From: Emydura subglobosa
Lineage: Eukaryota > Chordata > Testudines > Chelidae
Length of the DNA: 64,000 bases
Reading direction: 5' to 3'
Assembly (NCBI GenBank): GCA_007922225.1
Contig: ML680088.1
Coordinates: forward strand, 15,755,967-15,819,966
The notes beneath the pieces were generated by a model that worked only from the letters and a program-made list of their open reading frames with translations, did no database searches and was not told the DNA's origin. Below, piece after piece: positions 38,701 to 53,300 of this stretch (position 1 is the first letter of the stretch; each line of letters opens with the position of its first letter). The position numbers and the translations under genes were made by a program.

Positions 38701-41700
38701 GTGATTTCTTCCTATATGACAAGCCTGAGTTTCCTGCCAGATTTGTGCAGGGATGCCATGGCACAAGCCACTGCACAGCGGCAGCAGTGTCAAAAATGCT
38801 GGGTTGTAACATCAGTAAGATCCTGATTGTGACATGTGGTCTCTCTCCTACGACTGGCCAGCTCTGCTGGCTGGCACACACTTATCTGGGGTGGAGGGGG
38901 GAGAGAAAAGCCATGATGTCACATTGTTCCTACCCCTTCCCATCCCAATAGGGGCTGCAGTTCTGCCTGACTTTTATGTGGACCACACAAGTGGGTTTGT
39001 GTGGGGGTGGAAACTCTTTACACACTGCAACACTAGCATAGGCTGGGCAGACTCTGGCCTTGAACAAATAAGGCAGATGATGACAGCCATTCACAATCAA
39101 TGGGCTCCTCTGGTTTTTCCACACACACAAGAATTTCACACGTGGATAGAAACATGCAGAAGAGAGAATGCACACTTAACAAGGTGTGATGATTAAATAT
39201 TCTTTTTCAGCTATTTTCTGTAACATGCTTGTGGTTCTTTGAGGGTTTAATTTGCCAGGAAGCAAAGTCCTGTGTCCGCAAACCCTCTCTGATCCTGCAA
39301 GGCATATGAACAATCTTTACCTGCACAACTCATCTCATTGAAGTCAGTGGCACTGTCTGTGCAGAATCAGGGCCCAAGAAAAGGGCATGTTTAACTATCT
39401 CTCTCTCTCACCCAGGTTTATATACCAAAATGTATTCTTCTCCCAAGAGCATGCAATTAAAACCCCCAACATGATGCCCATTCATACTGGAACACACAAT
39501 TTCCAGTAAAAGTCTGTTTCTGGCAACAAAGTGGCTGCCGTCACCCATGCCAAGAAACGACCACCGCCACAGCAGAAGTTTCCCACGCCTTGGTGCTGCG
39601 AAGTAGATTTACCGCTGGGACAAAAAGCAGCACAACACTGAGCCTGCCTTAAAACAAGGGGAAACGTTTTCCTCGACTCCACCCGCATTGCATTGTAAAA
39701 TACATATTGTGGATTTGTGCAGTCACCTGGCACCGGGATAAAGAAGACAGGTGCCAACCCCACAGGTTCCAAAATCAGGAGTCAAACCCTAGAACGAGGT
39801 GAAACTGACTTAGAAATCATGAGATTTTAAAATAGTCAGGGGGGGGGGGGGGGAACAGGAAGAGGTTTGCCTTCTGGTCTGTGACATTTAGAGGGTCAAA
39901 ATCCAGGCTTAAATATACATATAAAAAGGTGTCCTTCCCCTGGCTCCTCAGGGGGGACTTCCCCACCAACCCCAGCGGGTGGGAGAGTTTCCATCTGATC
40001 CTCTGTCTCCAACCCCAATCACTAACCTCTGCCCCCCAGTCTCCCTCCTACTCCTCATCTTTCCCCAGTTCTGCTGCAAACCCCATCTACCTTCTCCTCT
40101 CCCCTCACCTTTCTCCCAGTGTCTCTGCTGCTCTCCACAGTCCCTGTATCACCCCTCCCCCCCCCGCCCCTTCATCACCATACAGCCCGTGGGCATGCCT
40201 TCAGTCCCCTTTGAGAACAATGGGATGTAGCAGCCATCTTTATTAAGGGCAGCCTCACTGCTGCAGACAGACAGACGGTAAGGAAAAAGTAGCCATGGTG
40301 GGGGCTTCAGCCCTATTGATAGTAATGGGTTATGATGGCCATTTTGAATACGGGTTGGTGCCTTTGCGTGTGTTTTCACAAGACAGGAACCCCTTCTCCC
40401 TCCCCCAGTCTCTTGCCACATGATAAAAACGTGAGTGTTGACACCACTGCAGCTGCTTAACTGGGAACAGGACCAGTGCAGAGCGTTGCGGTGAATAAGC
40501 AATCAAAGGCAGAGCTCAGTGGTCAACGGTGTGGTTTTCAGAAGCATTGGCCTCATTCTGCTCCGACTGCGGTCAGCGGGAGCAGAGTTAGGCGAATCCT
40601 GAGCACTTCTGGAAACGTCAGTGGCGGAGAGTTGACTAACCAGTGGCACGGCCCACCCCCTCACGGTGGGCAAGGCATAGCAGCTCTTTGCTCTCTATCT
40701 CCCCTGGACACTGGTCACTCTGAGCCTGTGATGACCTACCCTGTTCTCCTGACGTGGCCAGGTCACATTTTAGTTCCCCCCCTTTCATGGTTTCAGTGTC
40801 CCAAATGACACAAGTCATCCATTTGACAGCTTCCACCCCTTCAAGGCTCCTCTTTCTTTCCACTCTTCTGTCCAAATTGCAGCCCCATCGCTTCTTCGTG
40901 GTCTCCTAGCCAAACTAAAAAGTGAAACAAAGACACACCACAAACAGCCTCTGCCCCCTCCCCTGAGTCTTCCCCAGATCTCCAGGCTCCTGCAGAATGC
41001 TGACTCTGAGGGCTCACCTGCCTGGAGCCTTGCCCTGGTCTGGATCCTCAGTGCCCACCTACCTCAAGGACCATCTGCCTTTTGGTTGGCCTTCTCTCCG
41101 GCCCATTTCAGGAGTCTCCTTCACCCCTGCCACCCTCTCCCCTCAGGACCTGAAGCTCCTCTGCCCTCTACTACCTAGAGAGGAGCTACAGGGTTCCTTC
41201 TCACCTCTCTCTGCAGCCTCTCAAAGTTCAATCCAAATGGCTTTAAGTTTTACCATTGCTGCCTCTTGGGCTTCACTGCCTCTGGCCTCCTCCTAGCTCA
41301 GGAGAACCTTCCTCTGGCCCCAGGTTTCAATGGCCCCAGCATCCCAGGCTTCCACCTGGCTCAGCACCCTCTGCTTCTGGCTCCTGGCCTCCCCAGACTT
41401 CTCGCTGCCGTAAGAAGAGAAAACTCCCAGCTACCTCTCCCAGGTCTCCTCCCTATCCTTTTCCCCACTGGCCTGTGCTCCTCCCCAGCTGCATTTTATC
41501 AACACTTATGCTTAACACCCCTCCAGATGCCACCATTGTCTACCTGGACTCAGTCAGGCTCCTGGTGATCCCTGGTTATCATAGTGGGGTTCAGACACAC
41601 CATCAGATTCTCCCTTAGATGACATGCCTGTTATTTGACACATTGCTTATTTTAAATCCTTTCATGAAACAGAAAAACTGAGTCATCCTACTACAATGCA

Positions 41701-44700
41701 TTCCAGTGGGCCTCTAATAATTCAGGCACTTATTTGACAGGTTTATGCTTGTACATAGCTGTGCCAATTAAGATGATACAGTATGGAGATGGAATAGCTA
41801 TGGAGCCCATCCTCCTAGAAGTGTAGGATATTGTCCCCAGTAAACAAATACTACAATTTAGCAAAAGATGAGGATTCTTCTGTATAACAAGGAGGAGGCT
41901 GGGAAGAGATGGATTATAAGGTCTTGAATCAATCTCTCTGTGCTGAGGTTCATTGTGGCGCACATGTGAGCTTTGTCCTTATAACCCAAGATCCCATCAG
42001 AACAACTTGCTTGACTTATAGTATCTGGGAATCCATCTATCCCCATTCATATCTCTGATGTATTGTTATGTATTCCCACCACTCTGTCTCACAACTCTTT
42101 GTCACTGTTCCCTTTCCACCCTCGCTGGTGGTGGGCATGAAGGAGGGCAGGCATTCTGACTTCCTCTTTGCACACAATGGTTTAGGATTTGGAACCAGGA
42201 ATTTAAATCAGTGTCAAGTTCTGACTAGTAGATGACCGGTGGATTGGCACCTTTCATTCCTCTAAAAGAGATCCTGTAGAGGGGCTGTTACAAACTCTAT
42301 CATGGTTTGGCCCATATTTTAAAAGAGAAAGTGTCTCCTGGACATCTTTGCTCCCATTCATGACTGTATAGACCATCTCTCTTCCTGTCCATGACTGTGT
42401 ATCATCCATAGAAAAAAGTACTGCATGTATTTTTGGCTGTGTCTGCTCGTGCATTTTAGCAGTTGGAAACAATGAGCTAGCACCATGTCACCAGCTATCT
42501 CTTTGTATCCCAACAGCCAGTGCTCCTCAGATCACCAAGGCGCCTTTGGAAACCACTGCTCTAGAGTTTCCCTTCTCTCATGCCCTCAGAAGACCCCCCT
42601 AAGGCCCTTATATAAATGGAGTATTTTGGATGAAAGTCCAGTAATTGCAGCATTTCATCAGTGTATGCAGCATTCACGGGTTCTCTTCTCCTGAACAGCA
42701 TTAAAGGAAGGACGGATGTTACATGAGTGCTGATGGCATTCCTTAGCCCTTGGTCAAAAAAATACATGCATATTTTACAAAAACTGATGACATGGTCAAG
42801 GTTACTAGATATTAAAAATAACATCCCTGGGCCACCTTCTCTACCTCTGCCTAGAATAAACACGGTTTTGTTTTGAGGGCTTTTTGTATTTATTTTGAAA
42901 ATAATATTTCCTGCAGCTCAAATTATAAATTCCCTGCGCACATTTAGCTCTGAGTGACAGTTTGATTTGACAGTGTGGAGGATGAACCAAAAAAAGAAAA
43001 TAATTGGTCCATTTTGAACCAAAACTAACATTTTTTCATGCTGAAACAATAAAACAAAAACAAAAATGTAAAAAACACCCAAAATGAAACAAAACAATAA
43101 AAAAGTGTTGGGGTGGGGGGATTAGTTCATTTTCAGATGTTTTTTGATCCAAAATTAATTTGAGTTTCATTTAGTTTGAGTGTTTTTCACATTATATAAA
43201 TAAATTTCTAAACAAAACATCTTTCAACACATTTGTTTCAAAATGATTGAAAGGAACAATTTTGATTTTTTTTTTAAATTCTGGGGAGGGGGCAAAAATT
43301 TGCCAAATTTGACCCAAATTCATGAAGAGTTTTGGTGCCCTGAAAAGGTTGACAATTACCCAGCTCTACCAACATTGATATGTAATGCACTCACCACCAA
43401 CTGTTCCATGTTTTCATTGATTCAATACTTAAGGGTTTTTCTCAGATATCAATGACTGTACATTTTATAGCCATGAGCCAGCAATTGGAGCTGTAAGGAG
43501 ATAGATTCTTGAGGAGACAAATTGACTCTGCACAGAAATAAGGGTCTGCCCATCTGGATCTGACTGCAAAATCAGAATCTAGATTTGCAACTTAGTTCCT
43601 TAGGAGATGCATGCACAGAGAACCCAAAGCAGACATTGACAGAGGAAACATCTCTGTACAGCTCCTACTACAGATCATTTCTCTTTGTTTGTGCTTATGG
43701 TAGATGGAAATAATCCAAACATTTTCTATTGCTTGTCAATTCCTTTGCCCCAAGCTTTTGGAGGAACTTTAATTTGTCTTCATTTCTCCAGAATACGACG
43801 TTGTTGCCTTGCATAACAAAGACCTGCGGTCTTGTGAACCAGCGGATGTCCTTCAGACGGGGAAGAGCGTTTGTTCGGGGTACGCTGGGCTCTTTCAACA
43901 AATGTGCAGGTAAATAAGATCGCAAATATTCAACTCCTGGGAGAATTAATATTAATTGTCATCTCTCTGCCTAGTCCGTCTCCCTTCACATCACCTAATA
44001 TGACTTTAAACAGGACTTGAAACTTTCTCTTTCAAACTATGCTGGGGAATAACAGCAAGTCCTCGAAAGGTCAATTTTGCTTTCCACCCTCCCCCCCCAG
44101 CATAATTTACTTTGTGCCATCTGCTGAGCTTCGCATTGCATTAACATAATGGCAGATGAATACATGGAGATAATTTAGTTAGAAGAGGCTGAGGTTTTTT
44201 TCTTTGAGTAGCTGTGTATCTGAAGGTTAAAAGAATGGCAAGGCTGAAATACTGAAGAACGTTATCTGCAACCAACTCACATGCAAGAGGTAGTCATTGA
44301 AGCCCAGCCGTGAGCTTTTCCAATATTCTCTGAAAATTCTCCCACTCCTAAGGCTGAATAATAATCACCAGCACTTATATAATGCTTTTCATCAGTAGAT
44401 CTCAAAGTGCTTTACAAAGGAGGTCAGTATCAGTAACTCCATTTGACAGATGCGTTATAATTTTACATTCACATCACAGAATCATAGAAGATTAGGGTTG
44501 GAAGAGATCTCAGGACATCATCTAGTCCAACCCCTTGTTCAAAGCAGGACCAATCCCAGCTAAATCATCCCAGTCAGGGCTTTGTCAAGCCAGGCCTTAA
44601 AAACCTCGAAGGATGGAGATTCCACTATCTCCCTAGATAACCCATTCCAGTGCTTCACCACCCTCTAGTGAAAAAGTTTTTCCTGATATCCAACCTAGAC

Positions 44701-47337
44701 CTCTCCCACTGCAACTTGAGATCATTGCTCCTAGTTCTGTCATCTGCCACCACTGAGAACAGCCTAGTGACATCCTCTTTGGAACCACCCCCCCCTTTCA
44801 GGAAGCTGAAGGCTGCTATCAAATCCCTCCTCACTCTTTTCTTCTGCAGACTAAACAATCCTAGTTCCTTCAGTCTCTCCTCATAAGTCATGTGCTCCAG
44901 CCCTCTAATCATTTTCATTGCCCTCCGCTGGACTCTCTTCAATTTATCCACATACTTTCTGTAGTGGGGGGCCAAAACTGAACACAATACTCCAAATGTG
45001 GCCTCACCAGTGCTGAATAGAGGGGAATAATCACTTCCCTCAATCTGCTGGCAATGCAGCCCAATATGCTATTAGCCTTCTTGGCAAGAAGGGTACACTG
45101 TTGACTCGTATCCAGCTTCTTGTTCACTATAACCCGCAGGTCTTTTTCTGCAGAACTGCTGCCTAGCCAGTCTGTCCCCAGTCTGTAGGAGTGCCTGGGA
45201 TTTTTCTATCCTAAGTGCAGGACTCTGCAGTTGTCGTTGTTGAGCCTCAGCAGATTTCTTTTGTCCCAGTGCTCCAATTTGTGTAGGTCGCTCTGTATCC
45301 GATCCCTACCCTCCAGCGTATCTACCACTCCCTCCCAAGCTTAGCATCATCCGTGAACTTGCTGAGGATGCAATCCACCCCATCCTCCAGATGATTAACA
45401 AAGATGTTGAACAAAACCAGCATTGTTAAGTCAAGCTGGTCACCTGCCATATTTGCTGTTCTTTCTGCATATCGGAATGGTTTGTTCCTGCACTCTCAGT
45501 AAGGTTTCTTTAAAATACAGCCAGCTCTCTTGGACTCCTTTCCCCCTCGTATTAGCTTCCCAGGGGATCTTGCCCATCAGCTCCCTGAGGGAGTCAAAAT
45601 CCGCTTTTCTGAAGTCTCAGGTCCATTCTCCTTTCTTTCTTTTGTCTGGATCCTGAACATTACCATCTCATGGTCAAGGCTGCCCAGGTTGCCATCCATT
45701 TCTACTTCCCCTACCAATTTTTCCATTTGTGAGCAGCAGATCAAGAGGAGCACGACCCCTCGTTGATTCCTCTAGCACTTGCACCAGGAAGTTGTCTGGA
45801 ACACTCTCCAAAAACTTCCTGGGTTGTCTCTGCACTGCTGTATTGCTCTCCCAGCAGATGTCAGGGTGTTCACCTTCCACAATCCAGTAGCTCTGTTGCC
45901 TTCAATGAGTGAGCAGGGTTTGGCCTTTAAAGGATTTAGAGTAGGGCTTGACAACCAATTATACATCCAGCTCATGTAAAAGGAGGCTTGTTTCTCTGCA
46001 GAAACTATTTATTCCTTTAATATGAATGTAGCACAAATTTTTCCACCACCATTAGAGAAAGGATACAGCACTTGTGTAAGGCAAACCCTGGGAATCATTG
46101 CTGATGCCCCAAATGTATATAATAGTTTGGTTTAATGAACTACTGATGGTGATAAATTGTGCACTTAGCTGAAACATGGGCTACCACAGGGTCCCTTTCC
46201 AAATGGAGCCCTTTCCATCAACTTTTTGATGCACTGACTCCCATTTTATGTTGGTCTGGAAAAATCAGATGTGAATTGGAACACAGCAGAAATCACCGAC
46301 TTCTCTCCCCACCCAAGAACCACTGAAAGCATATTCCTCATGAATGGAAACTGACAACATTTTTAAAATATTCTGCAAGACGCTAAGGTGGAGAATGCCT
46401 CTAGCCAACAACTCAGTGTTCCAGGATATCTATTCTGCTTTTTAAAAGAAAATATTAAAATTACAAAATGATAATAAACTAGGATTTTTAACTGCATTTC
46501 TGTAACAGTTATTGCTAGCTATTCCAAATGTAATTAGAAAAAATACTGGAAAACAACATCCATTTTGTTTATTAAAAAATGTATGTTCCCATGGGTGTTT
46601 GTATTATTCACAAGCTCCACTCATCTACTCATCAGACTACCCTTCCTCATTTCCACACGGATTCCTCATTTTGTGATTTAACAAAACCCCAAGGCATCCC
46701 ATCTGCTTTGTCTTCATCAAATACCAACTGAATAGTGGCCTGGTACACTCTCCTCCTAACAGACCATTGTTACCCCTTTTCACTCAAGTGCCTCGATTGT
46801 TCCAGTTAGAAGGAGAAATTGGTAATAGTCAGGTTTTCTTTTGATGCAATTTTGTTTATTTATGAAGAAGGAACAAAGAACTGTCTCCCTGAAAACAGCA
46901 GGGGGGAAACAAAACAAAACCCAGTTTCTTTGCTGGCTGTTTCAAGCCTAACAGCTTTTTTTGTCTGAGCTTTCTCTCAAAATCACATTAACAGCCCTCT
47001 GTTACTGGCTGCTTGGCTTTCTCTCACTGCTTTAGCTTGTGCCCTGTCTGAGGATATGTCTATACTAACGGCGGCAAAATCACTGCCACCATATCGATCT
47101 TTCTGGATCGATTGAGCGGTCAGTGTAGACCCACTCAATTGATCAGGAAGTCGACTGAGTAAAACCACCCCCTCAAGTAGCGTAGTGCCGCATCGATGGG
47201 GCGCAGTGCAGTGAAGACACCATGCAGAAGGGAAGCGCAGCAATCAATGGGAATTACGCAAGCTACTCTGCATAGCTTGCGTAACTCCAGTCGACTGCTA
47301 CCGAATTGCCAGGTCAGTGTAGAAGAGGGCTCTCTCA

Positions 47338-47393
<56 letters not shown>

Positions 47394-50300
47394 CCCCCAA
47401 AATAGGTCCACCAATCAAAGCCCTAACCCCTGTATTTGAAACCGTTTGGACTACATGATTCAGCTTCTGTTCAGATTGTGCTACTGCTATTGTTCCAGCC
47501 ACCTGATTATAATGGTTTCTTTCCATTTATCCTGAATGTGAGGCAGTGGCCATGTTCCACCCACAAGAAGAATTAACTCAACCCGGCCGGAACACATTTC
47601 CTCTGTTTCTATTGCCAGACAAAGACATTTCAATCTAGCAAGAGGACCTCATTGCCTCTTCTTACCCTCCTTGTACACAAGTCGGGGCTTTGATCATCTT
47701 TAACTGTGAAGGCAGTAGTGAAAGAGCAGAACTCCGGATTTCAGACATGCCCAGGGCCAACATTTTCAAAAATGAGGGCAACCTTAATGAATGCTTGCTG
47801 GGACCCCATTGTTTCTGACAATAAACTAGATCAGGTTAGGACAGCCTTAGTATGGACACAGGACCTGACTCAACATGGCTAGTATGAATGCATATAGGCA
47901 TTTGCACATCAGAGGTTTCAATACAATACATTTTCAGTAGAACTGACTGTAGTCTCCAGTGTAGACCTGACCGCAGAATGCCCTTATTCAGGCATTATGG
48001 AGAAGAATACATGCAGGCACCAAATGGCCATCTCCTTTTGCTTTCCACCTTTTCCATATTCAATAGCCCTATCCTTTTACTCTCCAATATGGACTTCCCT
48101 CCCCACCATGTACCAGGTAATATTTCTGTTGTCCTTCTCTGGAACATTTCTTTCTCCTTCCACCCAGTCACCCGCCCACTCCCTTTTTTTAGATGAACTC
48201 ACCTAAATTGAATCCAGAATTGCAGGGAAGGATGTGCCATTGAGCTATATAAAGGTAGTATAACATTCTCCATATTAGTCTCCATGGTCTCAATCATCTT
48301 TTTAACACAGGCCAGCATCTTATTGCTTTTAATGATCTCTGTGTATTAAGCAGATGTTTCCACTGAACTCTCTGCAATGATGGCATCACCACATGCAATC
48401 AACTTAATCATTTCTTCCAATCCACGTTACGTTGCACTTAATGTCATCATCTACCATCATGTGGTCCAGTCTTCTGGCTTTGTTAAATATTTCTTGAGTT
48501 CCTCACAATTCTCCCTAGTCCCAAATAATCTAATTTATTTATATAGCATTTAAATGTCAAATGTAAAAGACTATTTAGTTTATCTTCCTGCCAGTATAGG
48601 GCTGTTCCTACATTGTATATTCAGGCAGCACTTTGTCCAGCAATAGTGCATCTACCACTTCCCTTGGGAATCGCGAACACATTCTAGTTTCTTTCACCTT
48701 TGGGATAGTTTTACTAATATTTGTCCTAAATGGGAGTGCAAGGGTGGTAAGTACAGGCAGGATATGACCCTTGGCATTTTGTTTAGACATGTTCAATACT
48801 GGGACTTTTCAAAGGGCCTAAGGGAATTAGCTACCAAACTCCCTTGGACTACTTTCCAACTCCTATCTTCAATCTTCCTTAAAGTCATGGGGCCAGCTCC
48901 TGATCTCAGTTACACCAGTGTAAATCTATCTCCATTCATATCAATGGAGTAACTCCAGATTTACTAGTTGTAACAGAACAGAATTTGGCTCACAAGTGAT
49001 CACGGACTGGCAAAGACACTGTAAGTCATCTTGTGTGGTCTTCTGCACCATTAATAAGGTTTCCTGATGCAATTCTCCCTCTAGTTTTGGCCAGCCTATT
49101 GTTTAATACCTCCAGTGACAGATCATCCTTCATCACCTGTATATTACGGTCTATACAATGCCAGGCCTAAGGACAGGTTTAAGAAATGTTTACTCCTGTG
49201 TAACTTGAATTTTCTTTGTTTTTCTTTAAAGGCCTTTAATCCTGATCGCTCTATTTCCAAGATAATACAAAGATGTAATGTGTTTATATAGTGATAGCAT
49301 GTCCCACCTCACCCCTCTGTCCTCCTCAGACTACCTAATTTGAACTCCTTCAATAGCTCTCAAATCGTCACTCTGCAATTTTAGTAACACTGCAGTTTCT
49401 GATCCTTCCCTAAAACAATATCTTCCTCACAGGGCCTGATGCAAAAAGCCTATTGAAGTCAATACAGTCCTGGGGTCAGTGAGTGGGGCTCTTATGCACA
49501 ACCAAAAACACAAATAATGCATCATAATCCAGATTATGGTTTTAGCAGACCTATGTGTAAAACTGCCTTACCACCACCTTTACAGGAGATTTCTTTATAG
49601 ATCAAAGAATGCCTCTGTTTTGTTATGAAGCAACATCATGCTGTGAACTCACAGCCAGTGTATCAGTTATCCACCTTAAATTTCTTTATATCACCTGCTA
49701 CTACCCAAATATCCAGCCTTCATTTTGTAGCTCTGCTTATTTCTGTCATATGAATCCCTTTGCATCTCGCTGAGTTAATTCACGTTCCACAGATAACCTT
49801 GTTTCTAAAGCACACACCGTTTATTGCTTTAAGTATCTGCTCCATTTAATACAAGATTTTTCAATGAACCAGAAAAATTTCAGTTCCAACCTACTCAGAG
49901 GACAATCTTCTGCTTAAATGAAGCAAAACTGAACAAACAGTCCACAGGATTCCCGGGTGTTTAGATCCCATTTGTTCTCCCATGGCACAGACACTGATTG
50001 GCATGCAAATAAAATTAAAATAGATTTTGCATGAATGTCTAGTCCAGTGCATGGGTTCTCTCTCATTCTGTATAAAAATAATATGGACTCATCTTCCCCA
50101 CCACTACTTTAGTGCATTCTCAGAGAAAAAAAAAACCCTCAAACTATTTTATTTTAAAACCAATTTCCCTCAATTTAGGAAAATCTCGGTCATTTTACTG
50201 CAACATTAAAAATCTGGAATCACTTATTTCAGAGGCTGATAGCCACCATCTTGATAATTTTGGGCACCTTGGAAATGATTCCAATGAGTAACAAGATGGA

Positions 50301-53300
50301 GGAAATCAAGTGTGCCCTGTTGTCACAGTGGATGTAACACTAAACTAGAGTGAGGAATCGTGTAAGGAATGGAAAAAAGATACCCTCTCCTAAAATAGAA
50401 TATGCTGGCCAAGCCCTCAGGCAAAGGTGTAGTCAGAGATTGATGTCATTCTATATCAAGAAGGTGTCAACAGATTTTAGCACAGTTGGATCCAATGCTG
50501 GTACTCCCTACAGGAGGCGTTAACCGTCACAACCCACTAAGACAATCTCTGCTCAAGGCCACTAGCTGAACACAGCTTGACCAGAATACATGTTTCATGA
50601 CTGGAAGAGATGGTACATATCTCCTAAATGGAGATAGCTAAGGGAACACTGTCCAACCTGGGCTGGTGAGATTATAACTGCAGTTAAGGCAAGCCCAAGA
50701 AAATAGACACTGCCCATGAAATCAATATTTCCAAGCTACCAGAAAGCTGAATAGTCACCATTCTCTTCAGAGAACAGTATCTTTAGCCTGTGAGCAATGG
50801 GACCACAGGGTCTAGCGATCAGAGGAAAGAATTAGGCGACTACAAGATTTGGGTTCTAATGCTGATGGAAACACTAGTTTTTGTGGTTGCCCCTGTGCAG
50901 CTCCATGATTTTCAACTGTATAAAAATAAAAGGCCCCTTATGAATAAGATGCTGCTTTATAATACCCTCCTTCCCTTAGTCTTGCAGGTGTACAGTGCAT
51001 GAAGTTAACAGGATACTCTAAAGGGTACAGTTACAGACCTGGACAGTCCTTTACAGGGGATAGTAACCATGCCTGGAATGCAGTTTACCTTGATGGAAGG
51101 TGGCATCTGCTGGACAGCACCTGGGGAAGTGGCTCAGTTGATTCGTGCTGCAAGTTCACCTTTAAGTATGGTACAATTTTTTATTTTAACACCCAGACCT
51201 AGGTCAACAAGGGGCATGACGAGGGTCGATGTGTGTGGCCAGGGGGAAGTGTCTGGTTTCAGCTTTAGTTTAGTATTTTCTGGTTTGGGGATGAGAAGCA
51301 GCTGCTGGTGTTTCAGTCCTTTTATTATCTGTATTTTTACCTTATGACAAAGACACCTGGAGAAAAATTTTCAAAAGCACCTAAGTAATTTAGGAGCCTC
51401 ACTCACATTTTCAAAAGTGTCTTAGCCAATTAGGAGCCTACGTTTCAGTGACAGTCAATGGGACCTAGGCTTCTAAGAGCCAAATCCTAAAAAGGAGCTG
51501 AAATCAATGGAAGTTAAAGGTATTTAGGTGCTTGAGGATCTGGACCTACATCACTTTTGACAATAGGACTGAGGCTGTAGGGGTAAAATTTCCAAAAGCA
51601 CCTACAATTGGACCAAAAGCACCTACAATTGAACAAATACAACTCCAGAATTCAACAACTCGCTGCAGGATTATACTTGGGATTGACGAGAATCCTTGCT
51701 CTCTTTTGTCATTACATCAATCAGACCTTGGCTACCTTTTAAAAAGATGGGGTAACATGAGCAATCAGCCAATCCCAACACCAGCTAATAGATTCCCCAT
51801 ATACTTACATTAAAGTATTTGGGTTTTCAGAAATGTTCAAAAGTCTGCTTTTATTCTGGATTAAAATTGCAGCAGGTATTTGTGGTTGGTTTCTAAGTTA
51901 TTTCATATACTTAAACAAATGTTCAAAGAACATACTGTAAAACTAGGTCTTTCTGTATTATAAACCTAATGGGAAAGCTTTCACATGTGCCCTGTATATT
52001 AAATCACTCAACTGGCTAACATTCCTAAATCCTCTATTTTTTAGTTAAAGGGGCAATTTCAATATGATTGTCCAGAGACAGAAAGAGGAAGCCGATGAAA
52101 AATTGGGGGCTTTTTTAAAAAATGGACACTACTTCTTTTGTAAACAACTATCAGTACTGAACACTTACAGTGGGGAGAGTGGCGTGGGGGGAGCGTGGGG
52201 GGGTGTCAGACTACATACTTCTAAGAGCACTTTGTCACCAGTTTTAAAACTGGTGTAAGGTCACCCCAAATGCAATTAGAAGGGGCATCATTCTCAGATT
52301 TTGCAATTTCATTGTAAGGTCTGAGTCTGCTCCTGAATCCTGTAGCCTGATATCCCTGATGACCATATGAGGCTGCACTTTTATATATAAAAGAGGGGCC
52401 TTGGAGTGTGTTATAAACTTGCATAAGAGCGCATTTGCCAATTAAGGCTCCAGTCCATGCACATGCTTAACTTTAAGCATGAAATCTTTCCCCCTGAAGT
52501 CTACGAGGCCACTCAGGCTTAAAGATAAGCAGGCACATAGGTGTCTGAAATAGGGGAGCCTTAATTTGGGAGCTTGAGGGAGGTTCAATAAAGAGACACT
52601 GCCTTGTGGACTGAAAATGGGACTTGGCTGCAAGTTTTGGGTTGCACAAGCAATGCAGGAGCGAGCCCCTGGCCTCTCCCCCACCATCACATGGCAGCAC
52701 CCTGTTAAAAGAGACAATAGTGGCTGGGCATATCATCAACACTCCACAAGCCACTGTAACTTCTAGAGTAGTGTTATATTAATTGTTGAGATGCATAGTT
52801 GAACGATATTACAAGTAATTAAATACTTTCCATTTTTATGCTAACCTCTTCCCTCTTGTTCCAGATACAAGGAGTTCTATTTTCTTACGCACCCAGCCCT
52901 ATTTATTAACGATCATTTCCCAGACAACAGCAACTGGCAGCTCCTGAAGCCAGTTCTAACACTGAAAGAGTATGAGAGCAACATGTTGTACGGGATTCAG
53001 TTTTACATCCTGGGCATGCTGGCCGCACATCCAGACACGCCCATCATCCAAACAGGTAAAGTCACCCAACAGGAGACGTTAGAGCACTCGCGTCTCATAC
53101 AGATCTGGATGAGTTACACTTGCAACGCGTCGCTGACAAATAGGTAGCATGAGGGGCTCTCTTCCCCCACCAGCCCAATTTTTGGCTGGGGGGGGGGGGG
53201 GAGGAGGAATCATGGTTACACAAGGCCCAGGGACCTACAGAAATCCCCAGTGAATATCATCTGCTTGCGGTGTCAGTCCCAATGGTGTGAAATCAGAAGT

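Noticed and set aside
40990..41618. Long Pro/Leu/Ser-rich frames
   Set aside because: Composition artefact of a CT-rich repeat; no splice context with KY.
47331..47526. Frames with poly-His/Thr or poly-Cys/Val
   Set aside because: Translation of the (TC)n(AC)n microsatellite.
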